DNA from: Lineus longissimus
Taxonomy: Eukaryota > Nemertea > Pilidiophora > Heteronemertea > Lineidae
Direction of reading: 5' to 3'
Length of the DNA stretch: 64,000 nucleotides
Assembly (NCBI RefSeq): GCF_910592395.1
Contig: NC_088324.1
Span: forward strand, 3,658,001-3,722,000
Within the stretch, counting starts at the first letter, position 1, and each line of letters starts with the position of its first letter. Both the position numbers and the translations under genes were made by a program. The notes under the pieces were generated by a model that ran no database searches, was not told where the DNA came from, and saw nothing but the letters and a program-made list of their open reading frames with translations. This document shows positions 41,040-53,800 of the stretch, one piece after another.

Positions 41040-43070
41040 CTGTATACGTTGCATTTGCTGGCCACCACAAGAAGACCAGAATAGGCCTATATTACTCCTT
41101 ATACAATGTTTAAGGCCACGAGTAGAGTTCCATTTGTCACCATTCACTGAAATGTTGTATAATAATTTTGGAAGCTACGGATTGCCCTGTCAGCAGTCTG
41201 TTGGCACACTGACATTAACTGTTAATGAAAGTTAGGCCTTTGAAAACAATCTTATGCAATATTGATAAGCAAGATGTTGAGGCCAAGGCAGTTGATGTTG
41301 TCAGCATGCTTGTAAGGACAATTTTTTTTCTCCTGATTTTGCACCGCCTTTGGTGCATGGACAATGGGAATGGAGCTGAGGAGGACCGTAATGAAAATGA
41401 TGCTGTTGGTGATAATGAAAACGTCGTAATTCCTCCCAGACTGAACGCCTACTCATTAGATGTTCGTATCAGGCGACTTGATGAGTACCATGAGCTGAAC
41501 ATTGCAAGGCCAAATGGGATTACTCCTTCAGAATATGGACAGCTACGTGGCATTCCCCGAAGGACCATTGCGCGATGGATACAGGAGGAGGATGAATTGC
41601 GCGACAGACACCGAGAATCCACATACAGATTGCGACAGATGCAAAGGCTAAGGCAACATGGAATTGATGGCACAGGTTAGTTATCCTGGTGACCTTGGTG
41701 CATCGGGGAAATGAATCAGGTGAATGAGGTGAAATGTAGGTGGGGGCTGGTAGGCAGGCAGGTGATGTGGCCCTTACGATTTTTCTCTCTCATTTCAGGT
41801 AGATGGCCAGAGGAAGAGAGACTCTTAAATGATTGGTTCCTACAGCGTCGAGAACATGGTCTTCCAATAGCTGGGAGTGACCTGATGTTCCAGGGTGAAC
41901 GGTTCTTCAACATTTGGTGGCACGATCTTCCTGAGGAACAGAGGGAACATTGGATGGAACTGCGCCCTCATCTAATACCATTTTCAGCATCAAGTGGATG
42001 GTTACAAGGTTTCTTGACTCGTCATGGTATTAGCTACAGGAAGACTTGCAAAGACTCCACATCAATACCGCTCAATGCTGCAGAGTTGGTAACGGCATCT
42101 CAAAATAAGGTCCGAAACATTATCAATGATAATGGAATACAGATTATCGTCAACATGGATGAAACTTTTGTTCTTTGGGACATGGCACCCACGTACACGT
42201 ACTCTTTGCAAGGTTTGAAACAAGTGGACATACGAACTTCGCGAGGAAATGCAAAATTAGGGTGTACGGTGACTTTAGCGATGACTGCGTGTGGGAGAAA
42301 ACTCCCTGCAAGTATAATTTTCAAGGGTCTGCGCGATGATGGTCCAGAAATCGCTCGACTTCGGGCAACTGCCCCCAATGGTGTGCGGGTAACGGGCTCG
42401 CAAACAGGCTGGGCAAGTTGGCAGACACTTATTGCTTGGGTAAATGATTGCCTCATACCGTTTGTGGGAGACAACTTTCCATTCCTCCTAATTTGGGACA
42501 TGTTCCCAGCGCACCGGCATCAACAAGTGCGTGACGATGTAGAGGACGCTCCCGGGTTCATAGGGCTGATACCAGGGACATGTACCTCACTGGTACAACC
42601 TTTGGATCTGACCATCATCCGCAGCTTCAAATGTACAATTAGACGCCTATGGAAGGAGTGGAAAATTGAGAACAATGGCATTCATGGTCGTTCCCCGCAG
42701 ATCACCAGGGATGCTGTAATTCAGATGTATCAACTGCCTGGGAGAGAAGTGCCCCCGAAGCAATCAATACAGCATGGAGAGTGAGTGGGCTTGAAGGCAA
42801 TCAAGAAAATCCGCCTCATCAAAATGATGAGGTACACTTTGAAGTTGATGCCGATAATCCTGAAGATGATCTTGAGATTGATAGGGTTAATGCTCTCCAA
42901 TAAATCCCCGTGTGTTCAAATCAATGTGTTATGATGTCAGTTTTTCTCACATGCCTAGGCCTAATTCCCTGAACAATGCAGTTGATTTATGAAGGCCTAA
43001 AAAATGTATCAGGAGTAATATAGGCCTATTGTGGTCTTCTTGTGGTGGTCAGCAAATGCAACGTATACAG
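41040..43070 (+). mobile_element. pogo/Tigger-like DNA transposon
   Basis: The ~60-bp terminal inverted repeats start CTGTATACGTTGCATTTGCT (41040-41099; complement 43011-43070). TA target duplications lie at 41038-41039 and 43071-43072. A two-exon DDE transposase lies inside in the plus orientation. Length 2031 bp. It is complete apart from a one-base frameshift in the transposase. Confidence 0.85.
41357..42905 (+). CDS. pogo/Tigger-like transposase, two exons
   Basis: Exon 1 (ATG 41357 to 41675) has an acidic start and a helix-turn-helix-like region (SEYGQLRGIPRRTIARWIQ). The intron 41676-41798 has GTTAGT and TTTCAG borders and rejoins as D-G-T-G-R-W-P-E-E-E. Exon 2 holds the second DNA-binding region (GWLQGFLTRHG) and the DDE_1 catalytic core: NMDET, LLIWDMFPAHR and QPLDLTIIRSFK, giving Asp-Asp-Asp. 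In a run of five C near 42751 the frame shifts, giving an early stop at 42784. The next frame continues INTAWRVSG and an acidic tail to TAA at 42903-42905, overlapping AATAAA. It cuts and pastes DNA at TA sites. Confidence 0.8.
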
Positions 43071-43149
43071 TAGATTTACAATGAAAACATCTATGACAGG
43101 TTCCTCTGATGATATCACATCACATTTCAACAACTCCTGCCCAGATTGC

Positions 43150-44371
43150 GGTAGTTGATAAAGCTTGGAATCAGTGAAACCATGTAACCAGTAATAAACC
43201 TTGGAATAGTCAGTTCTAAACCGTGGAATCACTGTGCAAGTACCGAGTGAAATCGGGCGCGTTCCTTCCACGATTTATACCCTCCCAACTGCCAATCTCG
43301 TCCCAGCTGACTTTATTGGTAGTTCCAGAATCAACCTTTTTGTGGAGGATGACGTCATCATTGAATGCATTGGGAATGTGTTGTTGTCGTGGAATCACTG
43401 TGCAAGTACCGCGTGAAATCGGGCGCGTTCCTTCCACGATTTATACCCTCCCAACTGCCAATCTCGTCCCAGCTGACTTTATTGATAGCAATTTGCCAGT
43501 AGTTCCAGAATCAACCTTTTTGTGGAGGATGACGTCATCATTGAATGCATTGGGAATGTGTTGTTGTCGTTAAAAAATAAACTTATATTCATGACGGGCC
43601 GCCATTTGCAAATATCTAATTATTGCTCTTCGATGAAAGCAAAAGTAAGCTTTTGTGATTGTTTTGTATTCCATATACTAAAATAAAACGTTTTTGTTAG
43701 AAGAATCATTTGTCTATATAATGCTCTGATAAAGCTCAGTAGATATGACAAACATGCACACGGGAATCACTAAAAAAATGTGTCCGGTTAGAACTGGTTA
43801 CATCACGAAAATATCTCTACATCCCTCGATGTGTACATGAATATGTACGAAATCGCTCACAGCGAAGGAATTTATTCACATTTTTCATCTACAGACGCGG
43901 CTAAAACCTTCGGGAATAAACCTTCATCTACGTTTCTACGGAAAAGTGCCAGCCGGTACTGCATGATGTAGTCAATCTTCTCTGTATCACCCTGTATGAT
44001 CACACCGCTCCGTAGTTCAAATAGGCCCCGTGTGGTGGCGTAGTAAGCGGATCGCTGATTGGTCCATATTATGGGTGTGTGGTGGGCGGGTCGTGACGTG
44101 CATGCCTATATTTGGGATATCAGTAATGTACACTGGAGGCGAGGTATGACTGGGTTGTTCTAAAATATAGATTATTGAATCGGATATGCAACTGATTTCT
44201 AAACTACCGTCAAATTCCAATCTGATCATGTAAAAATAAGCTCCAAATATTGATTCGTAACCGCCTTAGGTTCAAATGGCATTATTCCATGTTTTTATGC
44301 ATTTTTAGGACTGATTCCAAGGTTTATCACTGGTTTCAAGGTTTCACTGGTTCCAAGCTTTATCACCTACC
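43150..44371. mobile_element. Inverted-repeat element, ORF-less
   Basis: Left 43150-43212 and right 44309-44371 are inverted copies (GATAAAGCTTGGAA / TTCCAAGCTTTATC and further matches). The interior holds the tandem duplication at 43223-43570 and no coding frame. Target duplication not identified. Confidence 0.5.
43223..43570. repeat. Tandem duplication, ~166 bp unit
   Basis: GTGGAATCACTGTGCAAGTA starts both copies (43223 and 43389). They are nearly identical, but the second copy has an extra 14 bp (AGCAATTTGCCAGT). Confidence 0.9.
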
Positions 44372-45234
44372 CCAGATTGCCCCCATTATATGCGCAAAAA
44401 CTTCAGTCCCTGCCCTGCCCACAATTCGAACCACCCCTTCAGTTTTTTTTAAAGACTGCTTGTTTTTCAGGACTTAATCAGCGAGGAACGCTTTCACAGC
44501 CGGATAGATATATCCAAGCCTGTCAAACTGTGAAATTTTCGTTGTACGTTGTGTGTGATAACTTCAAAGTTTGGGGGTTAGAACATAGGGGACGCTTTTT
44601 CAATAATTTTCATTATTGACGTACTTTTTGGAGTGTATGGTTCAAAAACACTCACATGAACATGTGTGTACATGCGTGGTAATCTAAAAATGTCAAAAGA
44701 TTTGCCCCACATATCATACTAAATTCTTATATTATTTAGTTTTTATCTAAAAATGATAAGATCCTTATCCACTGCACACTAAGGGAATACAAATTTTTCA
44801 AATGGCCTATTTTCCTATACAACCTCGACTTTACATACAGGTGCGTGACACAGTAGAGGCGCGGTTTTTGCCGTGGTTACAAAGAATCATATACTCAATG
44901 AAAGTACACTTAATTGTGTGTAACGAGAAACGAGACATTTCATTTTCCGGTCATTTTTAAGAAATTTACATTCATTTAAAAAAAAATACAATTCCTTGAA
45001 AAAGGCTATGTTTCCTATGTTAAAACCAATTAAAAATCTGGCGCAATAGAAAACAGACAACTTTGCAATATTAGTAGAATACTGTAGAGTGTTTACTTCA
45101 GTCATCCATAAATGGTGTGCACATGTCAAAATTTGGCAATAACTGCTTAACTATGTATATTTCTCATGACTTTATCATTGCTGCGCAACAATGGAGGTTG
45201 TTAAAATGAAGGCAACATGCTGTCATTGCTAAGC
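44372..45234. other. Interval without recognised features
   Basis: AT-rich; no gene, no clear repeat. Confidence 0.45.
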
Positions 45235-45680
45235 CCGCAGCACACTAGCCGCAAACTTCGGCGTTCACAGGCGTTTTTTGCCGCAAGAGTCCTGAACGCC
45301 TGAAAAATCCCTAGTCTGCTACGTACGGCGTCGGCGAACGCGACTTGCCGCCACTTGCCGCAACTAAACGCAAAATATCTAACATGTTTGATTTTTGACG
45401 CGTGTCGCCGCGTTTGAACGCAAGAAGAAGCCAGGTGTGCTACGGATTGCCGCCTGAATTGGCGTCGGCGGCGAGGCTATGGCCAATCAGCTTGCGTCTT
45501 GATGTCACATGATTTCGCGCTGCATGGCCCAGGATGGGTTAAAGTGGTGGAAAAGACGCTACTGGACGCCAATTCTGGGCAGGTGTGCTCTGACCGGGAT
45601 CCACTGGCCGCGAACTTTGGCGTCGAGAGGCGTCAGCCGAACGCTTCTTGTCGCCAAAGTTGGCGGCTAGTGTGCTGCGG
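45235..45680. mobile_element. MITE with perfect 18-bp TIRs
   Basis: CCGCAGCACACTAGCCGC at 45235 and its exact complement ending at 45680. The similarity continues imperfectly to ~29 bp. Interior rich in GCCGC/GGCGT words, no ORF. Target duplication not evident. Confidence 0.75.
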
Positions 45681-45689
45681 ACTTTAGGG

Positions 45690-47266
45690 ATTTGAAGCTT
45701 GTCATGTCAGATGATGGGCTGCTCAGAGTTCGAGGTCGACTTGGACCATCTTCGCTATCTCAGAGCACCAAGGAACCTATAGTACTTCCAGGGCAATCCA
45801 CTATTGTACAGACTGTTATTAGGGACACTCACAACATCTTGGGACGTGCAGACATGCAGGTGTTAGCTGAGCTACAGCATGACTACTGGATAATCAGAGC
45901 TTCACGAGCAGTTAGGAGGGTTAACAGTAATCGTACCGTATGCAGGAGATATCGGGCTCAAACAATCGAATAGGAGATGGCAGAGCTGCCAGCGGATAGA
46001 GTTGAGACCGAGCCATCGCCGTTGAATAGGGCAGGAATGGATTACTTTGGACCTCCTTGGGTAAAGATCAAGAGAAGAAACAAGTCCGTCGAGGAGAAAC
46101 GTTATGGTTTTATTTTCAGTTGTCCAACTAGTAGGGCCGTGCACCTCAAGACAGCACACAATCTCGCAACCGATGCTTGAGTGATGGCCATTCGGAGATT
46201 TGTAGCCAGGCGAGGACATGTAAAAAGGATGATTTCAGACGATGGCAGTAACATTGTTTATGGCACGCCAAAGTAGAATAAATGCAAGACTTGAAAACAT
46301 AATGCAACATTTTGAAATATATTGCAACCCTTGAACAAACATGCCAACATTTCAAAAACTTATGTCAAGATTTTAAAATATGTATCAAGAAAATTGAAAA
46401 GATTATGCAACATTTCCTAAAAATGTAGGTCAACTTTTTTTCAAAAATATGTGGCAACCCTTGCAAAAAACATGGCAACATTTTGAAAACAATACTCGCA
46501 GCATTCACGTGACCAAACACTACCACGTGACTTTCCTTTATGACCTGGAGGCGAGCTTGCAGCGGTATTTCATTGAGATAGCGCCGTGTGTGCTTGCCTG
46601 TCCGGCCGTTTTTGAAAGAGCTTCGATTCATTTCCAAACTCTGAAAATGCGGAAACTACATGTCAGGCATGTTCATGTATCTCTGTGCAGATATGGACAA
46701 CAGGTATCCCACATTCAAGCTCGTTCCTCAGTGGAAAAGGAAGGTCACGTGGTATTAATATTATTATTATTATTATTATTATACGCCACATATTTTTGGA
46801 AACAAGTTAGCCTACATTTTCAGGAGATGTTGCATTATATTTTCAAATTTCTTGATACATATTTTAAAATCTTGACATATTTTTTTTTTAATATTGGCAT
46901 GTTTTTTCAAGGGTTGCAATATATTTCAAAATGTTGCTTTATATTTTCAAGTCTTGCATTTATTCCGCTTCGGCGTGCCATAATTTTTCGTGAAGAGGAA
47001 AACATTAGAAACAGAATCAAGGAACTGAATGCGGAGATGGAAAAATTAGGTATCGACTCGATATTCAATACTCCCACGGCAAGTCACCAAGGTGGATTGT
47101 GGGAACGATCGATAAGGTCGGTTCGGAAATCTCCCTATGGAATTCTCAGGGATCAGGTCACGACAGATGAGGGTTTGCAAACAGCCTTTGAAGAAGCAGA
47201 ATACATCATCAACAGTCGACCGCTTATACTACAGTTCAAGGCACACCGGATGGTCTACTGTCTATA
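45690..47266 (+). pseudogene. BEL/Pao integrase remnant
   Basis: The first part reads DGLLRVRGRLGPSS and REP-like PIVLPGQ, then the zinc-binding region. The catalytic start NRAGMDYFGPPWVK (first Asp) and ISDDGSN (second Asp) follow. In-frame stops lie at 45971-45973 and 46178-46180. A MITE (46261-46980) then interrupts. The rest resumes with F-N-T-P-T-A-S-H-Q-G-G-L-W-E-R (catalytic Glu) and INSRPL. It is related to, but not the same as, either BEL element at 14-28 kb. No LTR, RT or gag was found next to it. Confidence 0.8.
46261..46980. mobile_element. Mariner-type MITE inside integrase remnant
   Basis: Ends TGGCACGCC...GGCGTGCCA with ~180-bp imperfect TIRs rich in TTGCAACATTTTGAAATATA-like sequence. 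TA on both sides (46259-46260, 46981-46982). A (ATT)n run lies at the centre (46757-46782). Confidence 0.8.
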
Positions 47267-47857
47267 AGCCTAACTAAGCGAATATACTCCTAACCTCTAA
47301 AATGGGAGACAATAACTCCTCCAGTGTCTTACCTCACATGTCTGCCATTGAAGATTTAATACACTGGACCACATAGCACATCTCACTTGAGAAAGTACAC
47401 TTACATAGGTATACAATAGCCAGTTTTGCGAATAACGTTCTCTAAGACGAGTATGAATGATAAATGCAAGCAAAAAAGAAACTTGTCGAAATTATTTTCG
47501 TCCGCCATTGCTTGGATGTTTGGTCCCATTCCGGGATGTTTGGTCCCATTCCGGGATGTTCGATCCCATTCCTGAGCTCTTTGCTGTTCTAACGGGATAA
47601 CATTTCACACTTTTCTTTTGTTTCCGTTAGCAGATCGACGACAAAAATGCCTCGCTTTGACTGAAAATGCCTCATGTTCGTGGGATGTTCTGTCTAATAC
47701 ACCCAACCCCTGGTATAGATCTTTTAACCATATTTGAGAGTATGAATCTTGTTTATATGTTTTGAATGCCAATTCGACTAGGATGACAATTGGTGCATAT
47801 GCGGCTCTGCTGAAAGCCAAAATGCTACGGTTCTTTGAGCTATTGCTGTGCCCTATT
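47267..47857. other. Interval with a short tandem repeat
   Basis: Three 20-bp copies of GGATGTTTGGTCCCATTCCG lie at 47514-47573. The open minus frame at 47605-47904 overlaps the end of the next gene and has no support of its own. Confidence 0.5.
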
Positions 47858-50800
47858 TTACTTGCCTCCACTGCTACTGTACACGTATAAAGCACCGGGT
47901 TCATCTTCGAAGATGGCCATCATGTGCCCGCGTAAATCCATCAACATCAAAAAAGGAACAGATGTCCTATTAATATCAGTTAATATTAAACTCAAAGATT
48001 TGTATTGAAAAATCGTCATATTTGAAAAAGCGCTATATTCATCCCTCATAACATCGATCTGGAAAAATGCGCGGCACTCTTTCTTGGGCCCTGCCGTGAA
48101 GAAGTAAAAGCTGTCGCCATCTGCCGACCAAGCTAGAGATGACGCTTTCGTTGGGGACGTGAAAAACCCGTCTCTTTCCACGAGAACATGATTCCAGGGA
48201 TCGTTGATTCTTGAGAAGTAAACAAACCTCTAAAAGAATGGTATATATGTGTAGAACGATTAGACTAATCCCCGAGCTTCACAGTCTGTCAATTTTTAAT
48301 AGATTCAACTTGATAACTTAAATAAGGTATCGAAAGGACTTTTTTGAATGCACTATATAGGAAAAAAACATTATCATCTGACTGTAGAAATGGCCCCTTC
48401 TCCAGTGATTCTCAGAATGATCGGAGAGCTAATTTGATGTGTGAAATTTGCTGACAATTACTGGCATGGTCGAGCATTGTTTGCAGTCCTGTTGAAGATG
48501 CCATGGCTTGGAGGGTTTATAAATTGGCTTGTCACAATTTGCTACCTCTCTGCATGATTTCCATCTACTCACTGAAAAAATGTTAACCGAACATGACGCC
48601 GTGTTGATGGCCTTGCAGACGCAACAATGGCACCGAATGCCACAATTTCCTCTATTTCAACTGAAGGTAGATCCTAGGGGAAAGTATAGGGGTGTCGCTG
48701 CTAGCTGTCTGTCCTGGAGCTAGACGCAAGGGCCCAACGCGCCGCGTAGCGGCAAAAAAGCGAAGCTGGCGAAACATTTATAACGGGTCACCGTCACTTA
48801 TTATTGGACTTATAGCGCATTTACGGGGTTGCAACTATTTTGCTTTATAGTGTCACCAGGAAAGAAAAGCATGCGACCTAACGCCGATCTATTTGTATAA
48901 AGTGATAATTGGAAGGTATATAGTAGGAAATATCAATAAAATAATCATTCCATTTCGTCTTTTGAGGGCATTTTTGATTGTAAAAAATATATGTGTACGT
49001 CACCGTAGTCTCTGCAATGATAATTTTATCAGAGCAGTCTCGCGCAAGTAGAAGTTCTTTACCTGTTAGTTCTTCACTTATTAGTCTCAACGTCTGGCGC
49101 AAAGCCAGACGTTTTCCATTACGATTTCACTACGATGTTTGACAAGAAGGAGCAGTGCGCGAGATATGCTAATGAGCAGACTTCCCTCGCTTGAGTTTCT
49201 GAAGAATGTTCCATATCGCGCGAAGCTCATCACTACTGATTATGACAGGCGTGCAACGGTAGGTATCTGCTCCCCAACTTCCACCCTAATACGGTACAAT
49301 AAGTTACCATTTGATGGGAATGGGACAATGCCCTCACTGTGTATGGAGTCATAGGGATAAGAAGACATTATTCATTAGTGTTGGTACAAGTGATTTTGCC
49401 CAAAAAGCATGCGCATTCAAAAAACAAAATATGCAAGGTATCACGTACATGACCATGACGACGTGCAGAAAGTGCACTGGCCAGTGCATACCCTATGGCT
49501 ATGTACTAGCAAACATGGTAAACATGAACAACATCATTATTCATCGGCAGTTCATTTTACTCCGAGCTTTTCCTGAAACATACAGCCATGATGATTAGGC
49601 CTACCATGTACCATGACCAATAACAGCGCTAGATCATGTAGATGTCAACAAGTTCACATGAACCGTATAATCCTGCATGGCACATGTGGGGCATGCGTCT
49701 AAACCAAAGCCCCAAAATCACTTGTTTTGGTCTATTTCAGTTTCACTTGTGTTTCCCCCGTCTCCCAGTCCATAATACATTTACAGTTTACAATCCCCGA
49801 TCATGGCCCAACAAAAGGTCATCGGTTGACTAAAGGAACACAACTGTTCAATGTATTTATAGTTGAATGCGATCAAACTACGTCTTTTCAATCGTGGATT
49901 GTAAATTTAACCCCATGGGCCTAGGGAAGGCCCTATAACAATACTTTCGACACAGTTATTATCTCCGCTGCCTCCACCATGTTACACACAGTGCTCACTG
50001 CTGATTCTAAAATGCGCCACCTAGTCAAAACAGGACATATGTTCTTCTAGGAATAGATCTCTTTCCAATATTTCGTCATTCCACTATCGTCATCACCTCA
50101 TCATACTTTCATTGACATTACAGGCACACATCCACAGAGCACTCTTCAAATCATCTACACAGTGGTTATCCAACTAGGATTATAAAGGTAATTTCTTAGC
50201 CCCGCACAGTGGGTTTCAGTCTTGATAAAGGGGCACTCTCCAAGATAAAGTTACAAGAAGTAGTCAATAGGGGTCTCTCACCTCTCACTGTATGTCCACA
50301 CTATTCACGCTTGTACGAGGAATACATTCAATGCTGAATCTAACAACACCCAGTGCCCTTACTCTGTATATTAGTCACTGGAAGATGGCCCATTTCACTC
50401 CTTCCTTCTACTTCACCTATAGTCTCATGGCAAACGCCTCAGTTCTATGATATCACATTCACTTTCAGCTGTCATGCAACGCAACAACTGTGCTATCTGC
50501 CATCGCACATCAACGAAGAAGTGCAGCCGCCCACATTCCACCTCACGTCTGTCCGACCAGCTGCAATCCTCGAGGACGCCCCACTGTACCACGATTTCAC
50601 TACGATGTTTGACAAGAAGGAGCAGTGCGCGAGATAGGCTAATGAGCAGACTTCCCTCGCTTGAGTTTCGAAAGAATGTTCCATATCGCGCTAAGCTGAC
50701 CACTGCTGACCATGACAGGCGTGCATTGGACTGGTACTGGTTGGAATTGAACATTGAATATGCTGGTGGTGACGCTTTCTGATGAGAAGTTGGTCGTGAC

Positions 50801-53800
50801 TGATGCAGTATCCTTGGACTTGTCCACAGCATCGTTCAATCATTGCTCTCTGAGCTGCCTTGATTCTGTACTTACCCAAATACTAAGACCAAACGCCTGT
50901 TGACTGTGCTTTAAGAGAGACTGGCGCCATGCCTAGAGATATGACTGACACCTATTGGCAAATTTGTATGACTTTATCTTGCCTACCTAGCTGCTGCCTA
51001 TAGTCTCCCTTTAACTGCGGAACACTTCAAAGTCGATAAAATGCCATGTTCCACCTTTTAATGTGTTCAGACCGCCATTTTCAAAATAATCAAGTCAGGA
51101 CACTGCCTTCTAGTCTCATAATAAATTTAGCTTTCCTCAATAATAACATTTCTTCTTCTTCAATGCTTTCATCATTCCAAACTTCTCCTCCTCTGACTTT
51201 TACAGGGGTACAGTCATGGCAATCAAAACCCAAATACTGAGACCAAATGCCTGTTGACTGTGCTTTAAGAGAGACTGGCGCCATGCCTAGTCGCTCTTAA
51301 AGCACAGTCAACAGACACCAACCCCCTCAGACTCAGAAACCACAAACGCCCAACCCTTCCTGCTACCTTAATACTTCTGGGTGTTTTTCTCAGAATGATC
51401 AATAGAGGAATCTTGATGTGTTTTTTTATTGTTGTTGATCACTTACGTTCATAACGATGGCCACATCCCCGTATTTACTGATGGAGATCCTTGGGCTGAA
51501 GCAGCCACCAATCTTGCAGATAGAACGAACCGACTTTTTAAAAGGCCTCTCCGGGAATGTAGTGACGTATTTGAATCGAGGTGGTGACCTTGACGCCCGT
51601 CCACTGTTCTGTAAAACAAGCAAAATTGCTAACACCAGCGCAAGAGCGCGAATTATTCTCTGCGATAAACCCAAAATGGCTTGTACTTCTTTCGGAAAAA
51701 CTCTCTGCGATAAAGCCAAAATAGCTTGTACTTCTTTTTAAAATCTAATCGCATGATACAAGAGCGCTGAGGACGAAAGATGTTACACTTGCTATTTTCA
51801 TGTATACGCACAAACACTGCCAGTGTAATTTTTATGCGGTCAGCGCATGCGTGTCATTATCACGTGTTTCAGCTACACTTCCAGCACCTGTAGCTCTTGA
51901 GACATTTCTAACGTACATAAGGCCTTTCTACACGGTGCCGGTTGGAATTAGATCGAGACTAGATCTAGGTCAGTCTCCCTTTTCTGTATATCAAATCACG
52001 GATGTAAAACGACAATGTTAATATGAAATGATGCTAAAGTGTAAAACCCCCCTTCCATGCGACTCAAACTATTGACAGGCCTTGTCTTGGGACGGCAGAT
52101 CGATGGCTCCAGGAAGCACCTTACCAGTGCATCGTTCCACATGGAAAGTATCGATGCATGGAGAGCTAACTCGGGTCAACAACAGAGTCAACATCGGAAA
52201 AGCGTGATAATTCAGTCAGATTTCAAAGTGTTGCTTTTTTGTGCAATTTTCTTGATGGAAACTACTTATAAAGAATAGGAGGTGACCGGGCTGCCGGGTA
52301 ATATTGCCCTTAATAATACAAATGGTCGTTTAAGAAGAACATATAATTACGTTTGGCGCAATGCGTCGTTCGGGGAAACCACATGAACGCCTATCCGATT
52401 GTTCGGCTTCGTTATCAGGAGGTCAAACAATGAGATGTATAGGCATTCACGTTGGCGTTTCGGGGATTTGCGAAAACTACACATGTATGACACAGAATCT
52501 GACCGTGGGGAGAACTTGGAACATTCTACCGCAGATACGTGGCTAAAATTGCTGGTAACCGCTTAATTCTGGAATAAAGTATACACGGTATGTTGCTTTT
52601 TACGGCAATAATAGTTTTCAAATCATATAAAAATCAATTTACCCTCAATGCGATACTACTTTTGTATTCGTCGTATAAGTAGAAAGTGTACCGGTAGTCA
52701 AGCCGAGGTTTGTAAATGACCTCAAACGTAACGATAACAAGCGAGTTTCGAAAACTGTCTAAACTATACAGACGTTGCCCGTATTTCCGTGCTTTAATTT
52801 GGATATTCCCGATCCAGTCATGGGTTTTGGCGTCGAATGCATCAAGTAATGCAACACCCATTCGTACGATGTAGAAGCCATGATAATGAATTAAATACGT
52901 GTCCGCTGTCGATTTGCGTTTAAAGCGGAAATGTTTGTAAATCTTGGAAATTGCATTTTTTTCTTCTAAATCAAAAAAATAATAATTGAAGAAATAGAAG
53001 CCTCTATTTGTTCTTGGTTCCAAGTAATTTACCCACATCATATTCTGTTCCGAAAGAACTCCCATGTCACTATTCGCTAATCTCCAACCTCTCGGGTTTA
53101 AACGTAAATTGGATTGACGAACGAAATTAGTTTTCCTGCCTGGTTTACCTGGAAAATACAATTTTAGAATTCAAAGAAGAATTGCCATAGATATAGAGTA
53201 ACAGAATTTGGCCAAACGATATGGGAATGATGCATGGTGTCTTTCAGTCTAGAAGTGTCGAAGTCGAACATTTGCCTCATATGCAAAACACTGTGCCCTA
53301 TTTCCTTTTCATTGCCACATATTCGAGGGAGGATCATTATCTCAAACTTCACGAAACTTTTTTTATCAAATGAGTAATAAGGGAGATTTTACGATGGAAA
53401 ATTGACTTAGCATGTAAAGACACTTCCAGTGAGGCTGTGGAGGAATTCACATACGTTACTGGCTGATAATGCAGGGCCACGCAAAATCTCAAGTTTGCTT
53501 GAACTGGAACACTTACAGAAAGTGATAACCAAATCCCTCATGGGGTTTCGTACCCTACATACCTGGAAAGGCAATTGTTTTTTCCGTGTAAGATTTGCCC
53601 TGTTTTGGAAATTAGAATTCAACATCGATTTCGTGCATTTAATGTGGTATAAAATGATAATCTTTAAAAAAAGGTCATTTTACTTTAACTTCGCACTGTG
53701 CTATAAGGGCCAAACAGGGATTTATCAGTTCAAACACTTTAAAGTACACATTGTGGCATAAATAAAACGCGTATTTTGCACTCGCAGCACAGTGTAGCCA

